A stretch of 64,000 nucleotides of DNA from Pseudomonas sp. DTU_2021_1001937_2_SI_NGA_ILE_001 (GTDB taxonomy: Bacteria > Pseudomonadota > Gammaproteobacteria > Pseudomonadales > Pseudomonadaceae), in NCBI RefSeq assembly GCF_032463525.1, contig NZ_CP135971.1, positions 2,232,001 to 2,296,000 on the forward strand, in the 5' to 3' direction. The notes below the pieces were generated by a model. That model saw nothing but the letters and a program-made list of their open reading frames with translations, was not told where the DNA came from and ran no database searches. Below, piece after piece: positions 57,533 to 64,000 of the stretch. Each line of letters starts with the position of its first letter. Positions within the stretch are counted from its first letter, which is position 1. A program made the position numbers and the translations under genes.

Positions 57533-58492
57533 TCAGGCCTCCGTTTCAGATGGCTGCTTATAGTTGTAGCCGATCGGGTGCGGCTGGTTGCGCGCCTTGG
57601 CGAGTTCGATCTGCTTCTGGCGGTCGATGGCGCTGCGCCGAGTCTTCTCGCTCAAGGTGTCCCAGCAGTGCGGACAGCTGATGCCGGGGCTGTAGTGCTC
57701 GCTGGCACGGTCTTCGACGCTGATCGGGTTGCGGCAGGCATGGCACTGGTCATAGTCGCCTTCGCTGAGGTCATGACGCACGGTGACACGGTTGTCGAAC
57801 ACGAAGCAGTCGCCCCGCCACAGGGTCTCGTCCTGGGGCACTTCCTCGAGGTATTTGAGAATGCCACCCTTGAGGTGATAAACCTCTTCGAAGCCTTCCC
57901 CGAGCATGTAACTGGAGGCTTTTTCGCAGCGGATGCCGCCGGTGCAGAACATGGCCACTTTCTTGTGGACGGAAGGGTCGAAGTTGGCCTTGATGTAGTC
58001 GGGAAATTCGCGGAACGTGGTGGTTTTCGGATCGATCGCACCTTCGAACGTGCCAATCGCGACCTCATAGTCGTTGCGTGTGTCGATGAGCAGCACTTCC
58101 GGGTCGCTGATCAGCGCATTCCAGTCCTTGGGCTCGATGTAGGTGCCCACCGCCTTGTTCGGGTCGACGCCCGGCACGCCCAGGGTGACGATCTCTTTCT
58201 TGAGCTTGACCTTGGTGCGATAGAACGGCTGTTCATCGCAGTAGGATTCCTTGTGGTCGATGTCCGTCAGGCGCGGGTCGCTGCGCAGCCAGGCCAGCAG
58301 GCCGTCGATGCCTTCGCGGCTGGCCGAAACGGTACCGTTGATCCCCTCTTCGGCGAGCAGCAGGGTGCCTTTTACGCCGTTATCGAGCATGGCCTTGAGC
58401 AGCGGCTCGCGCAGGGCGACGTAGTCTTCGAGAGTCACGAACTTGTATAGCGCAGCCACGACGATCGGCTGGGTCATCGACGCTTGGGTCAT
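57533..58492 (-). CDS. trhO: tRNA uridine(34) 5-hydroxylase TrhO (rhodanese family)
   Basis: Makes 5-hydroxyuridine at the wobble position of certain tRNAs, using oxygen. 319 residues, the normal YceA/TrhO length. N-terminal acylphosphatase-like domain ([13 protein letters not shown]), rhodanese domain ([19 protein letters not shown]) with catalytic cysteine in [13 protein letters not shown], and a C-terminal zinc-like region with CHACRNP and CPHCWD. The start at 58492 follows GGAGA at a good distance; ATG at 58477 is an alternative. Confidence 0.93.
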   Translation of the reverse strand: MTQASMTQPIVVAALYKFVTLEDYVALREPLLKAMLDNGVKGTLLLAEEGINGTVSASREGIDGLLAWLRSDPRLTDIDHKESYCDEQPFYRTKVKLKKEIVTLGVPGVDPNKAVGTYIEPKDWNALISDPEVLLIDTRNDYEVAIGTFEGAIDPKTTTFREFPDYIKANFDPSVHKKVAMFCTGGIRCEKASSYMLGEGFEEVYHLKGGILKYLEEVPQDETLWRGDCFVFDNRVTVRHDLSEGDYDQCHACRNPISVEDRASEHYSPGISCPHCWDTLSEKTRRSAIDRQKQIELAKARNQPHPIGYNYKQPSETEA

Positions 58493-58658
58493 GTAGGTCT
58501 CCAGTGGGTGACCCTCGCAAAGGGCCTACCGGGCAAAACGGAAATGAAAACGCGCCGGCAGGGCCTGCGCGGCGCGGATTCTAACAAAATGGTCAGGGGG
58601 GAGACAGCAGCGGAAATTGACCTGGGTCAATATCGGTACAGCCCCACCAGATTGGGCT

Positions 58659-58746
58659 GAAGCGCCTTCAGCCGCGAAAGAGCCCTGAAATTCACTGCAT
58701 CGGCTGTGAACATGAGATCGCTTCGCGGCTCAAGGCCGCCCCTGCC
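58659..58746. repeat. Composite REP (BIME-like) element, copy 4
   Basis: GCGCCTTCAGCCGCGAAAGA, GCCCTGAAATTCACTGCATC, GGCTGTGAACATGAGATCGC, then TTCGCGGCTCAAGGCCGCCC and CTGCC. The most diverged copy, located between the 3' end of bolA and the start region of trhO. The rest of the gap (58493-58658) shows nothing but the trhO leader. Confidence 0.7.
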
Positions 58747-58759
58747 AGCTCGGCAGCGT

Positions 58760-59056
58760 TCAGGCGTGGCCGCCGGCGCAGGTCGGTGACGCCGGGGCCT
58801 GGCCGATGACCGCCCACTCTTCGGGGGTGTAGGTGTGCAACGCCAGGGCGTGGAACTCCTGCATCAGCCCACCCAGCGTGGCATACACCTTCTGGTGGCG
58901 CTTGACCGCATTGAGCCCCTGGAACTGCTCGCAGACCAGCACCGCCTTGTAGTGGGTCTCCTGGCCACGGCTGTGCATGTGGCTCTCGTTCAGCACCTCG
59001 ACGTGCTGCGGCTGCAACCCGGCAAGGGCCGCTTCGATTCGTTGTTGCATGTTCAT
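58760..59056 (-). CDS. bolA: BolA-family protein
   Basis: A 98-residue protein of the BolA family, which works with monothiol glutaredoxins in iron-sulfur handling and, in some bacteria, in stress morphology. It contains the class II KH-like fold pattern: VEVLNESHMHSRGQETHYKA, VCEQFQGLNAVKRHQKVYAT and LHALALHTYTPEEW-like end (HALALHTYTPEEW). The invariant histidine is present in HALALH. The gene follows the DUF2059 gene after 15 bases, suggesting co-transcription. Confidence 0.93.
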   Translation of the reverse strand: MNMQQRIEAALAGLQPQHVEVLNESHMHSRGQETHYKAVLVCEQFQGLNAVKRHQKVYATLGGLMQEFHALALHTYTPEEWAVIGQAPASPTCAGGHA

Positions 59057-59071
59057 TTCAGGTGCGTGGCC

Positions 59072-59593
59072 TCAAGGTTTCTTGGCAGGTGCAGCAGCCT
59101 TGGCCGGCTCGAGTTCCGCACTCATGTCGGCGAGCAGTTTGTTGACCACCGGGCCTGCGGTTTCCAGGCGGCTCTGAGTCAGTTGTACAGACTGCTGGGA
59201 CAGCTCGGGCATCTTGCTCAGGACCTTCTTGCCCACTGGCGACTGGTAAAAGCTCACCAGTTCCTTGAGCTCGGCCTCGGTGAAGTTGGTGGTGTAGATC
59301 TTCACCAGTTCGGGCTTGAGCTTGTTCCAGCCTACGGCCTGGTCCAGGGCGGCATTGGCCTTGGCCTGGTAGGTTTCCAGCAGGGCCTTCTTGGAGGCCG
59401 GCGCCTTGGCCTCGGCGAAGCGCTGGGCGAACAGCTGCTGGACCTGGGCGTAGATCGGCGTGGTGAGCTTGTCAGCGTTGGTCAGCTTCAGAAGCGTTTC
59501 GGCACTGGCGTTTTGGCTGGCGGTGTCGGCGAGAACCTGACCGCTGGCACAAGCCAGGGCCAGCACGGTGAACATGGCGCGAAGACGGATCAT
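59072..59593 (-). CDS. DUF2059 periplasmic protein
   Basis: A 173-residue exported protein. A signal peptide ([20 protein letters not shown], cut near ALA at 22-23) precedes an all-helical domain. The DUF2059 motif is visible as [20 protein letters not shown] followed by [12 protein letters not shown]. Function unknown; members are widespread in Proteobacteria. It lies upstream of bolA and is divergent from fumC. Confidence 0.9.
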   Translation of the reverse strand: MIRLRAMFTVLALACASGQVLADTASQNASAETLLKLTNADKLTTPIYAQVQQLFAQRFAEAKAPASKKALLETYQAKANAALDQAVGWNKLKPELVKIYTTNFTEAELKELVSFYQSPVGKKVLSKMPELSQQSVQLTQSRLETAGPVVNKLLADMSAELEPAKAAAPAKKP

Positions 59594-59793
59594 CGGTTTT
59601 CCTTTTCGGCAGACGAGGCTTGCGCCTCAAGGCCGATCATTCTGCGCGCATCCTCCCCTCGCCCTCAACCCCCCGGACTTTCCCGGCCTGCCTCATGCGG
59701 GGAACCCGCAGGCGTTCCCGACGACTAAACTCAGGTATCTGCCAGGTGCGTCATGCCACCTGGGCAAATGAAGAACCCACAAGGAGCCGTCCA

Positions 59794-61188
59794 GTGAGCC
59801 GTACCGAAACCGACAGCATCGGTCCCATCGAAGTCCCGGAAGACGCCTATTGGGGTGCGCAGACCCAGCGCTCGCTGATCAACTTCGCCATCGGTCGCCA
59901 GCGCATGCCGCTGCAGGTAGTACACGCCTTGGCGCTGATCAAGAAAGCCGCCGCGCGGGTCAACGACCGTAACGGCGACCTGCCCGCCGACATCGCCCGC
60001 CTGATCGAACAGGCCACCAACGAGATCCTCGACGGCCAGCTCGACGACCAATTTCCCCTGGTGGTCTGGCAGACCGGCAGCGGTACGCAGAGCAACATGA
60101 ACGTCAACGAGGTGATCGCCGGGCGGGCCAACGAACTGGCCGGCCAGGGCCGCGGCGGCAAGTCGCCGGTACACCCCAACGATCACGTCAACCGCTCGCA
60201 GAGTTCCAACGACTGCTTCCCTACCGCCATGCACATCGCGGCGGCCCAGGCCGTTAAGGACAAGCTGATGCCAGCCATCGCCGCGCTGTCCGACGGCCTG
60301 GCCGAGCAGGCCACACGACACATGAAACTGGTCAAGACCGGTCGCACCCACATGATGGATGCCACACCGGTCACCTTCGGCCAGGAGCTGTCGGGCTTCG
60401 TCGCGCAACTGGACTACTCGCGCAAGGCCATTCAGGCTGCCCTGCCGGCGGTCTACGAGCTGGCCCAGGGCGGTACCGCCGTGGGTACCGGCCTGAACGC
60501 CCCCAAGGGCTTCGCCGAAGCGGTCGCTTCGGAGCTGGCGGCGCTGTCGGGCCTGCCGTTCGTCACCGCGCCGAACAAGTTCGCAGCCCTCGCCGGCCAT
60601 GAGCCGCTGGCAGCCTTGTCCGGCGCACTGAAGACCCTCGCCACGACCCTGATGAAAATCGCCAACGACCTGCGCCTGCTGGGCTCCGGCCCGCGCGGCG
60701 GCCTGGCCGAAGTGCGCTTGCCGGCCAACGAACCGGGCAGCTCGATCATGCCGGGCAAGGTCAACCCGACCCAGTGCGAGGCGTTGTCGATGCTCGCCTG
60801 CCAGGTGATGGGCAACGACGTGACCATCGGCTTCGCGGCCAGCCAGGGGCACTTGCAGCTCAATGTCTACAAGCCGGTGATCATTCATAACCTGCTGGAA
60901 TCCATCGAGCTGCTGGCCGACGGCTGCCAGAACTTCAACGAGCACTGCATCGCTGGCATGGAGCCGGATACCGCGAAAATGGCCGAGCACCTTGAACGCG
61001 GCCTGATGCTGGTCACCGCGCTGAACCCGCACATCGGCTACGACAAAGCCGCACAAATCGCCAAGAAGGCCTACAGCGAGGGGCTGACCCTGCGCCAGGC
61101 GGCGCTGGACCTGGGCTACCTGACCGACGAGCAGTTCGACGCCTGGGTACGCCCGGAAAACATGCTCGAGGCCGGCAGCCATGGCTGA
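59794..61188 (+). CDS. fumC: Class II fumarate hydratase
   Basis: Interconverts fumarate and malate without an iron-sulfur cluster, useful under iron limitation or oxidative stress. 464 residues from GTG 59794, which has AAGGAG seven bases upstream; the longer frame has no such site. Signatures include [38 protein letters not shown] and [16 protein letters not shown], the fumarase/aspartase signature. The Pseudomonas sodA neighbour is not present here. Overlaps the next gene by eight bases. Confidence 0.97.
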   Translation: MSRTETDSIGPIEVPEDAYWGAQTQRSLINFAIGRQRMPLQVVHALALIKKAAARVNDRNGDLPADIARLIEQATNEILDGQLDDQFPLVVWQTGSGTQSNMNVNEVIAGRANELAGQGRGGKSPVHPNDHVNRSQSSNDCFPTAMHIAAAQAVKDKLMPAIAALSDGLAEQATRHMKLVKTGRTHMMDATPVTFGQELSGFVAQLDYSRKAIQAALPAVYELAQGGTAVGTGLNAPKGFAEAVASELAALSGLPFVTAPNKFAALAGHEPLAALSGALKTLATTLMKIANDLRLLGSGPRGGLAEVRLPANEPGSSIMPGKVNPTQCEALSMLACQVMGNDVTIGFAASQGHLQLNVYKPVIIHNLLESIELLADGCQNFNEHCIAGMEPDTAKMAEHLERGLMLVTALNPHIGYDKAAQIAKKAYSEGLTLRQAALDLGYLTDEQFDAWVRPENMLEAGSHG

Positions 61189-61795
61189 AGCCAGGAGCGG
61201 CGCAACGCCCCTGGAAGGCAACGGCAAGCGCATTCTGCTGATCTACGGCACGCCTAAGAGCAGCGGTCTGTGCCACGCCCTCGGCGATGCCTACGCCGAG
61301 GGCGCACGCAGCCAGGACCATGTGGTACGCAGCCTGAAACTGGCCAGCCTGCAGTTCGACCCGATCCTGCGCGGCGGCTACGAACAGGGCCAGGTGCTGG
61401 AGGCCGACCTGCTGGACGCTCAGCGGCAGATCCATTGGGCCGAACACCTGGTGTTCGTCTACCCGGTGTGCTGGGGCGGCATTCCGGCCTTGCTCAGCGG
61501 CTTCTTCGACCGGGTGCTGACGCCCGGTTTCGCCTTCAAGGTGCATGGCCGCCGGGACCCGGCGAATGAACTGCTCAAGGGCCGCAGCGCCGAACTGCTG
61601 GTGACCCTGGATACGCCGCCGCGCTACTTCCGCTGGATCTTCGGCGCCCCGGCACATCGGCAGATGAGCCGCAGCATCCTGGGCTTCTGTGGCATCCGCA
61701 CCACACGCCTCACCGAGTTCGCCCCGGTACGCGGGGCCAGCGAGGCGCAACGCCAGCAATGGGTACGCCAGGCGCAGCAGTTGGGCGTCAGATAA
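61181..61795 (+). CDS. NAD(P)H dehydrogenase (quinone)-like flavodoxin-fold protein
   Basis: A 204-residue FMN/FAD-binding protein of the NQO1/KefF/MdaB group, reducing quinones or similar compounds. FMN-binding start [20 protein letters not shown], then [20 protein letters not shown], the family signature. Start inside the end of fumC (eight-base overlap), so the two are co-transcribed. Its 3' end overlaps the convergent EamA gene by eight bases. Substrate unknown. Confidence 0.88.
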   Translation: MAEARSGATPLEGNGKRILLIYGTPKSSGLCHALGDAYAEGARSQDHVVRSLKLASLQFDPILRGGYEQGQVLEADLLDAQRQIHWAEHLVFVYPVCWGGIPALLSGFFDRVLTPGFAFKVHGRRDPANELLKGRSAELLVTLDTPPRYFRWIFGAPAHRQMSRSILGFCGIRTTRLTEFAPVRGASEAQRQQWVRQAQQLGVR

Positions 61796-62747
61796 TGGCC
61801 CGGGCGGCCTTCCTGGCCCGCCACCCGGATACCAGCGAAGGCACCAGGGCGGTGAACGCCGACCCCACCACCACCAGCAACGCGCCGCCATATCCGAGCA
61901 GATTGACCTGCTCGGCCTGCACATGCTCCGGCCAGAGCATGGCCGTGATGGCGACAGTGGCCAGGGTGACCAGCGGCGTAAGCGCCAGGGTCGCACTGAC
62001 CCGAGAGGCTTCCCAATGCACCAGGGCCTCGGCGAACGCGCCATAGGCCACCAGGGTATTCAGGCAGCAGGCGGCGAGCAGCAGCAGGTGCACCGGGTCA
62101 AGCTGCAGGATCTGCAGCGGATGCGCCCATGGCGTGATCAGCAAGGCGCAGAACAGGTAGATGACCATCATCACTTGGCGGGAATCCCACACGGTCAGCA
62201 ACTGCTTCTGGCTCAGGCCGTAGAAGGTCCAGACCAACGATGCCAGCAGGACGGTCAGCACCCCCATGGTGTAGGCGCCCAACGAGGTGAACAGCTCGGC
62301 CAGGCGCTGATTGAAGAACAGCACGAAGCCGGCCAGCATAATGACCAGCCCTATCCCCTGCCCCAGGGTGAAGCGTTCCTTGAACACCAGGATGCTGCCC
62401 ACCAGCAGCATGATCGGACCAGTCTGGATCAACAGTTGGGTGGTGCCCGGGCTCAACAGCTTGAGACCGATCAGATAGAGCACGTAATTGCCCACCAGCC
62501 CCAGGACCGCCAGCGCCACCAGCCCTTTACCCTTGTGGCCGAGCGGTTTGAAGCTCGGCAAGCGGCCGATCGCCCGCAACCAGATGAATAACAGTGCACC
62601 GGAGACCAGCAGGCGATACCAGGTGACCGTGACCGGGTCCATGAAGTGCAGGACCTGTTTGAGCTTGACGGGCAGAATGCCCCACAGCAGCGCCGTCAGA
62701 AGCGCCAGACCGAGGCCCAGCAGCCAGCGGCCGGAAGAGATGTGCAT
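61788..62747 (-). CDS. EamA-family (DMT) transporter
   Basis: A 319-residue inner-membrane protein with ten hydrophobic helices in two EamA repeats, first MHISSGRWLLGLGLALLTAL, LWGILPV, and VTWYRLLVSGALLFIWL; second beginning TMGVLTVLLASLVWTFYGLS. Members export or import small metabolites such as amino acids; the specific substrate cannot be inferred. Convergent with the quinone-reductase-like gene. Confidence 0.9.
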   Translation of the reverse strand: MHISSGRWLLGLGLALLTALLWGILPVKLKQVLHFMDPVTVTWYRLLVSGALLFIWLRAIGRLPSFKPLGHKGKGLVALAVLGLVGNYVLYLIGLKLLSPGTTQLLIQTGPIMLLVGSILVFKERFTLGQGIGLVIMLAGFVLFFNQRLAELFTSLGAYTMGVLTVLLASLVWTFYGLSQKQLLTVWDSRQVMMVIYLFCALLITPWAHPLQILQLDPVHLLLLAACCLNTLVAYGAFAEALVHWEASRVSATLALTPLVTLATVAITAMLWPEHVQAEQVNLLGYGGALLVVVGSAFTALVPSLVSGWRARKAARAII

Positions 62748-62902
62748 GAGAAGGTTCCAGATTGGCAGAATTGCACGCCGGTCATTCTAGGCAATCGAGC
62801 GCTGTGCAGACAGTTACAGCTACTGATGGATGCGTCACAACAGCAAGATAAGCAGTTTCAGCCGAAAAAGCCTACAGACCTCGAGCGCTTGAACATACGC
62901 GT

Positions 62903-63496
62903 TCAACCATGATTACGCTGATAGGTATCCTCACCCATCGCCTGGATCTGCCCCTCGATCAACGCCTCGAAGGGGTCGAGCAAGGCCTGGAAGCTGCGTT
63001 CGGACTCCAGCGTTTGCAAGGCCAGCACAATGGACTCCAGGGTCGACAAGGCTTCCGGGCCGGGCGCTTTGCGCAGGCGGTAGCGCGACGCCGGTGCGCC
63101 CTGCAAAGAGACTTTCGGCAGTGCCGCCAGCGCCGGGTTGAGGTGAAGCAGTTTGCGCGCCTTGCGCCAGGTGCCATCCGGCACCACCAACAGAAGCGGC
63201 AGGTCGTCGTCGGTGAATGGCTGCACAGGTATGGCGCCATCGCCCGGAAACAGCAGACACGCCCGATAACCTGGCCGGGTCAGCAACTCGGGCAGATCCT
63301 CGAAGATCTCCCCGACGCGCAGTTGCGCATTACGTAGCCCTAACGCGGCAAGCCGCGCCGTATTCAGTGCATGACCGGCTTCGCTGGGGTGCTGCAGGAT
63401 GAGCACGCGGGTGCGGCTGTCCAGGCTGGGAATCAGGGCGCACAGACAGTGGCTGGCAGGGCGTTGGCAGCGCTCGCAACGCGGGCGGGACATCAT
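62903..63496 (-). CDS. DTW-domain tRNA-uridine aminocarboxypropyltransferase
   Basis: A 197-residue DTW-family enzyme that places the acp group of SAM on uridine in tRNA (acp3U). The zinc-ribbon start CERCQRPASHCLCA and LILQHPSEAGHALNTARLA are typical; the DTW motif appears as PDGTWRKARKLLHLNP. Start at 63496 or 63493 (MM). TapT/TuaA-like; which tRNA position is modified is not decided. Its stop codon lies within a short inverted repeat TTGAAC/GTTCAA (62889-62906). Confidence 0.9.
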   Translation of the reverse strand: MMSRPRCERCQRPASHCLCALIPSLDSRTRVLILQHPSEAGHALNTARLAALGLRNAQLRVGEIFEDLPELLTRPGYRACLLFPGDGAIPVQPFTDDDLPLLLVVPDGTWRKARKLLHLNPALAALPKVSLQGAPASRYRLRKAPGPEALSTLESIVLALQTLESERSFQALLDPFEALIEGQIQAMGEDTYQRNHG

Positions 63497-63639
63497 CGAC
63501 CTCGATACGTAGTCGGCCTAGCGAGTCAGGCCCGAGCGGCGCAGTCTAGCAGATCGGTCTCGTCCGTCGGGGCTGGCCCAGAGATGCGTCGCGACTGGTA
63601 TAGCCTGCGCGGGAGTTTCCGGCTGCCGGCGGGGGAAAC

Positions 63640-63930
63640 ATGGACAGAGAGCAGGTCAGGCAACGCGTCATGGACGCGCTAGGCATCATTCTGGTGGACA
63701 AGTCGCAGATCCGCGATGAGGCGACGCTAGGCGAGCTGATGCTGGATGAAGAAGACGTGAACGAACTGTTCGGACGCCTGGAACGGACCCTGGAATGCGA
63801 GTTTCCGGCGTTCTTCAGGAACAAGGCAAGAAGCCGACCTCGGCACGTTTCACTGCCGATGATCGTCGATCTTGTCATGCTGCTACAGCCATACGGCAAG
63901 GCAGATGACGATAAGCCCGGCAAGCCGTGA
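63640..63930 (+). CDS. Acyl-carrier-protein-like small protein lacking the carrier serine
   Basis: A 96-residue protein whose pattern follows an acyl carrier protein: helix VRQRVMDALGIIL, loop ATLGEL, then helix EDVNELFGRLERTLECEFPA and a last helix LPMIVDLVMLLQPYG. The position of the Asp-Ser-Leu phosphopantetheine site reads MLDEEDV, so no serine can be modified. Start has a purine-rich GGGGGAA just upstream. Either an ACP-fold relative with a non-carrier role or an unrelated helical protein. Conservation unknown. Confidence 0.65.
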   Translation: MDREQVRQRVMDALGIILVDKSQIRDEATLGELMLDEEDVNELFGRLERTLECEFPAFFRNKARSRPRHVSLPMIVDLVMLLQPYGKADDDKPGKP

Positions 63931-63942
63931 GGCATCCGGGCA

Positions 63943-64000
63943 TCAGCCCGTCAAACGGTGCGAACCACTGGCCAGCAGCTGGCAGCCCTGGCCGAAGGGC
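63943..64000 (-). CDS. C-terminal end of an unidentified gene, cut by window edge
   Basis: On the minus strand an open frame enters from the right edge and ends at TGA (63943-63945), reading PFGQGCQLLASGSHRLTG. Codon use is coding-like and no plus-strand gene is present, but only 18 residues are visible, so family and even reality are uncertain. It would be convergent with the ACP-like gene, 12 bases apart. Confidence 0.4.
   Translation of the reverse strand, partial: PFGQGCQLLASGSHRLTG

Overview
The window is high-GC chromosomal DNA of a fluorescent Pseudomonas, most likely of the P. putida group. The grounds are a complete Wsp chemosensory operon directly downstream of lysS and prfB, the ppc/OmpA-lipoprotein neighbourhood, and several copies of REP-type palindromes between genes. 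No rRNA, tRNA or CRISPR array was seen. Functional names rest on motifs and remembered family features; no database search was run.

Layout. 0-4.4 kb: 5'-part of ppc (minus strand, cut by the window edge), a small unknown protein, and two lipoproteins (DUF4398, OmpA-like) ending in a clear terminator. 4.5-11.5 kb: a BetT-type BCCT transporter, an AraC regulator and a three-gene drug-efflux operon (outer-membrane factor, HlyD/EmrA, EmrB). 11.5-12.1 kb: repeats only. 12.1-17.6 kb: an accessory-looking block with a four-base-overlapping pair (membrane protein plus an alpha/beta-hydrolase/PEP-synthase-like fusion), divergent from a TonB-dependent receptor with a signalling domain. 17.9-23.5 kb: a UvrA2-type ABC ATPase, a lipoprotein hydrolase, a DUF1704/QEGLA putative metalloprotease and its TetR partner. 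23.8-26.5 kb: lysS and prfB (with its programmed frameshift). 26.6-35.2 kb: wspABCDEFR, which makes cyclic-di-GMP in response to surface contact.

35.4-46.8 kb is the most striking part: two very large tandem paralogues (1863 and 1855 residues), each with an N-terminal DUF6543-like toxin/translocation region, a leucine-rich repeat region, an acidic Ser/Asp linker and a C-terminal NEL (IpaH/SspH-type) ubiquitin-ligase domain with a candidate catalytic cysteine. They share a nearly identical upstream sequence motif, which suggests common regulation. No secretion apparatus is encoded nearby.

46.8-64 kb: a YebE/TerB-like protein, a hybrid histidine kinase, an old-yellow-enzyme oxidoreductase, a TenA/PqqC-like protein, a 247-bp MITE-like element with perfect 19-bp terminal inverted repeats that supplies the stop codon of the adjacent GGDEF-EAL gene, an ABC exporter, a DsbA-like protein, trhO, bolA, a DUF2059 protein, fumC, an NAD(P)H oxidoreductase, an EamA transporter, a DTW-domain tRNA modification enzyme, an ACP-like protein without the carrier serine, and the tail of an unidentified gene at the right edge.

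Surface sensing and cyclic-di-GMP are represented twice (Wsp and the GGDEF-EAL protein), next to putative host-directed effectors. The best candidates for undescribed biology are the hydrolase-phosphotransferase fusion operon and the tandem NEL proteins with their shared promoter-like motif.
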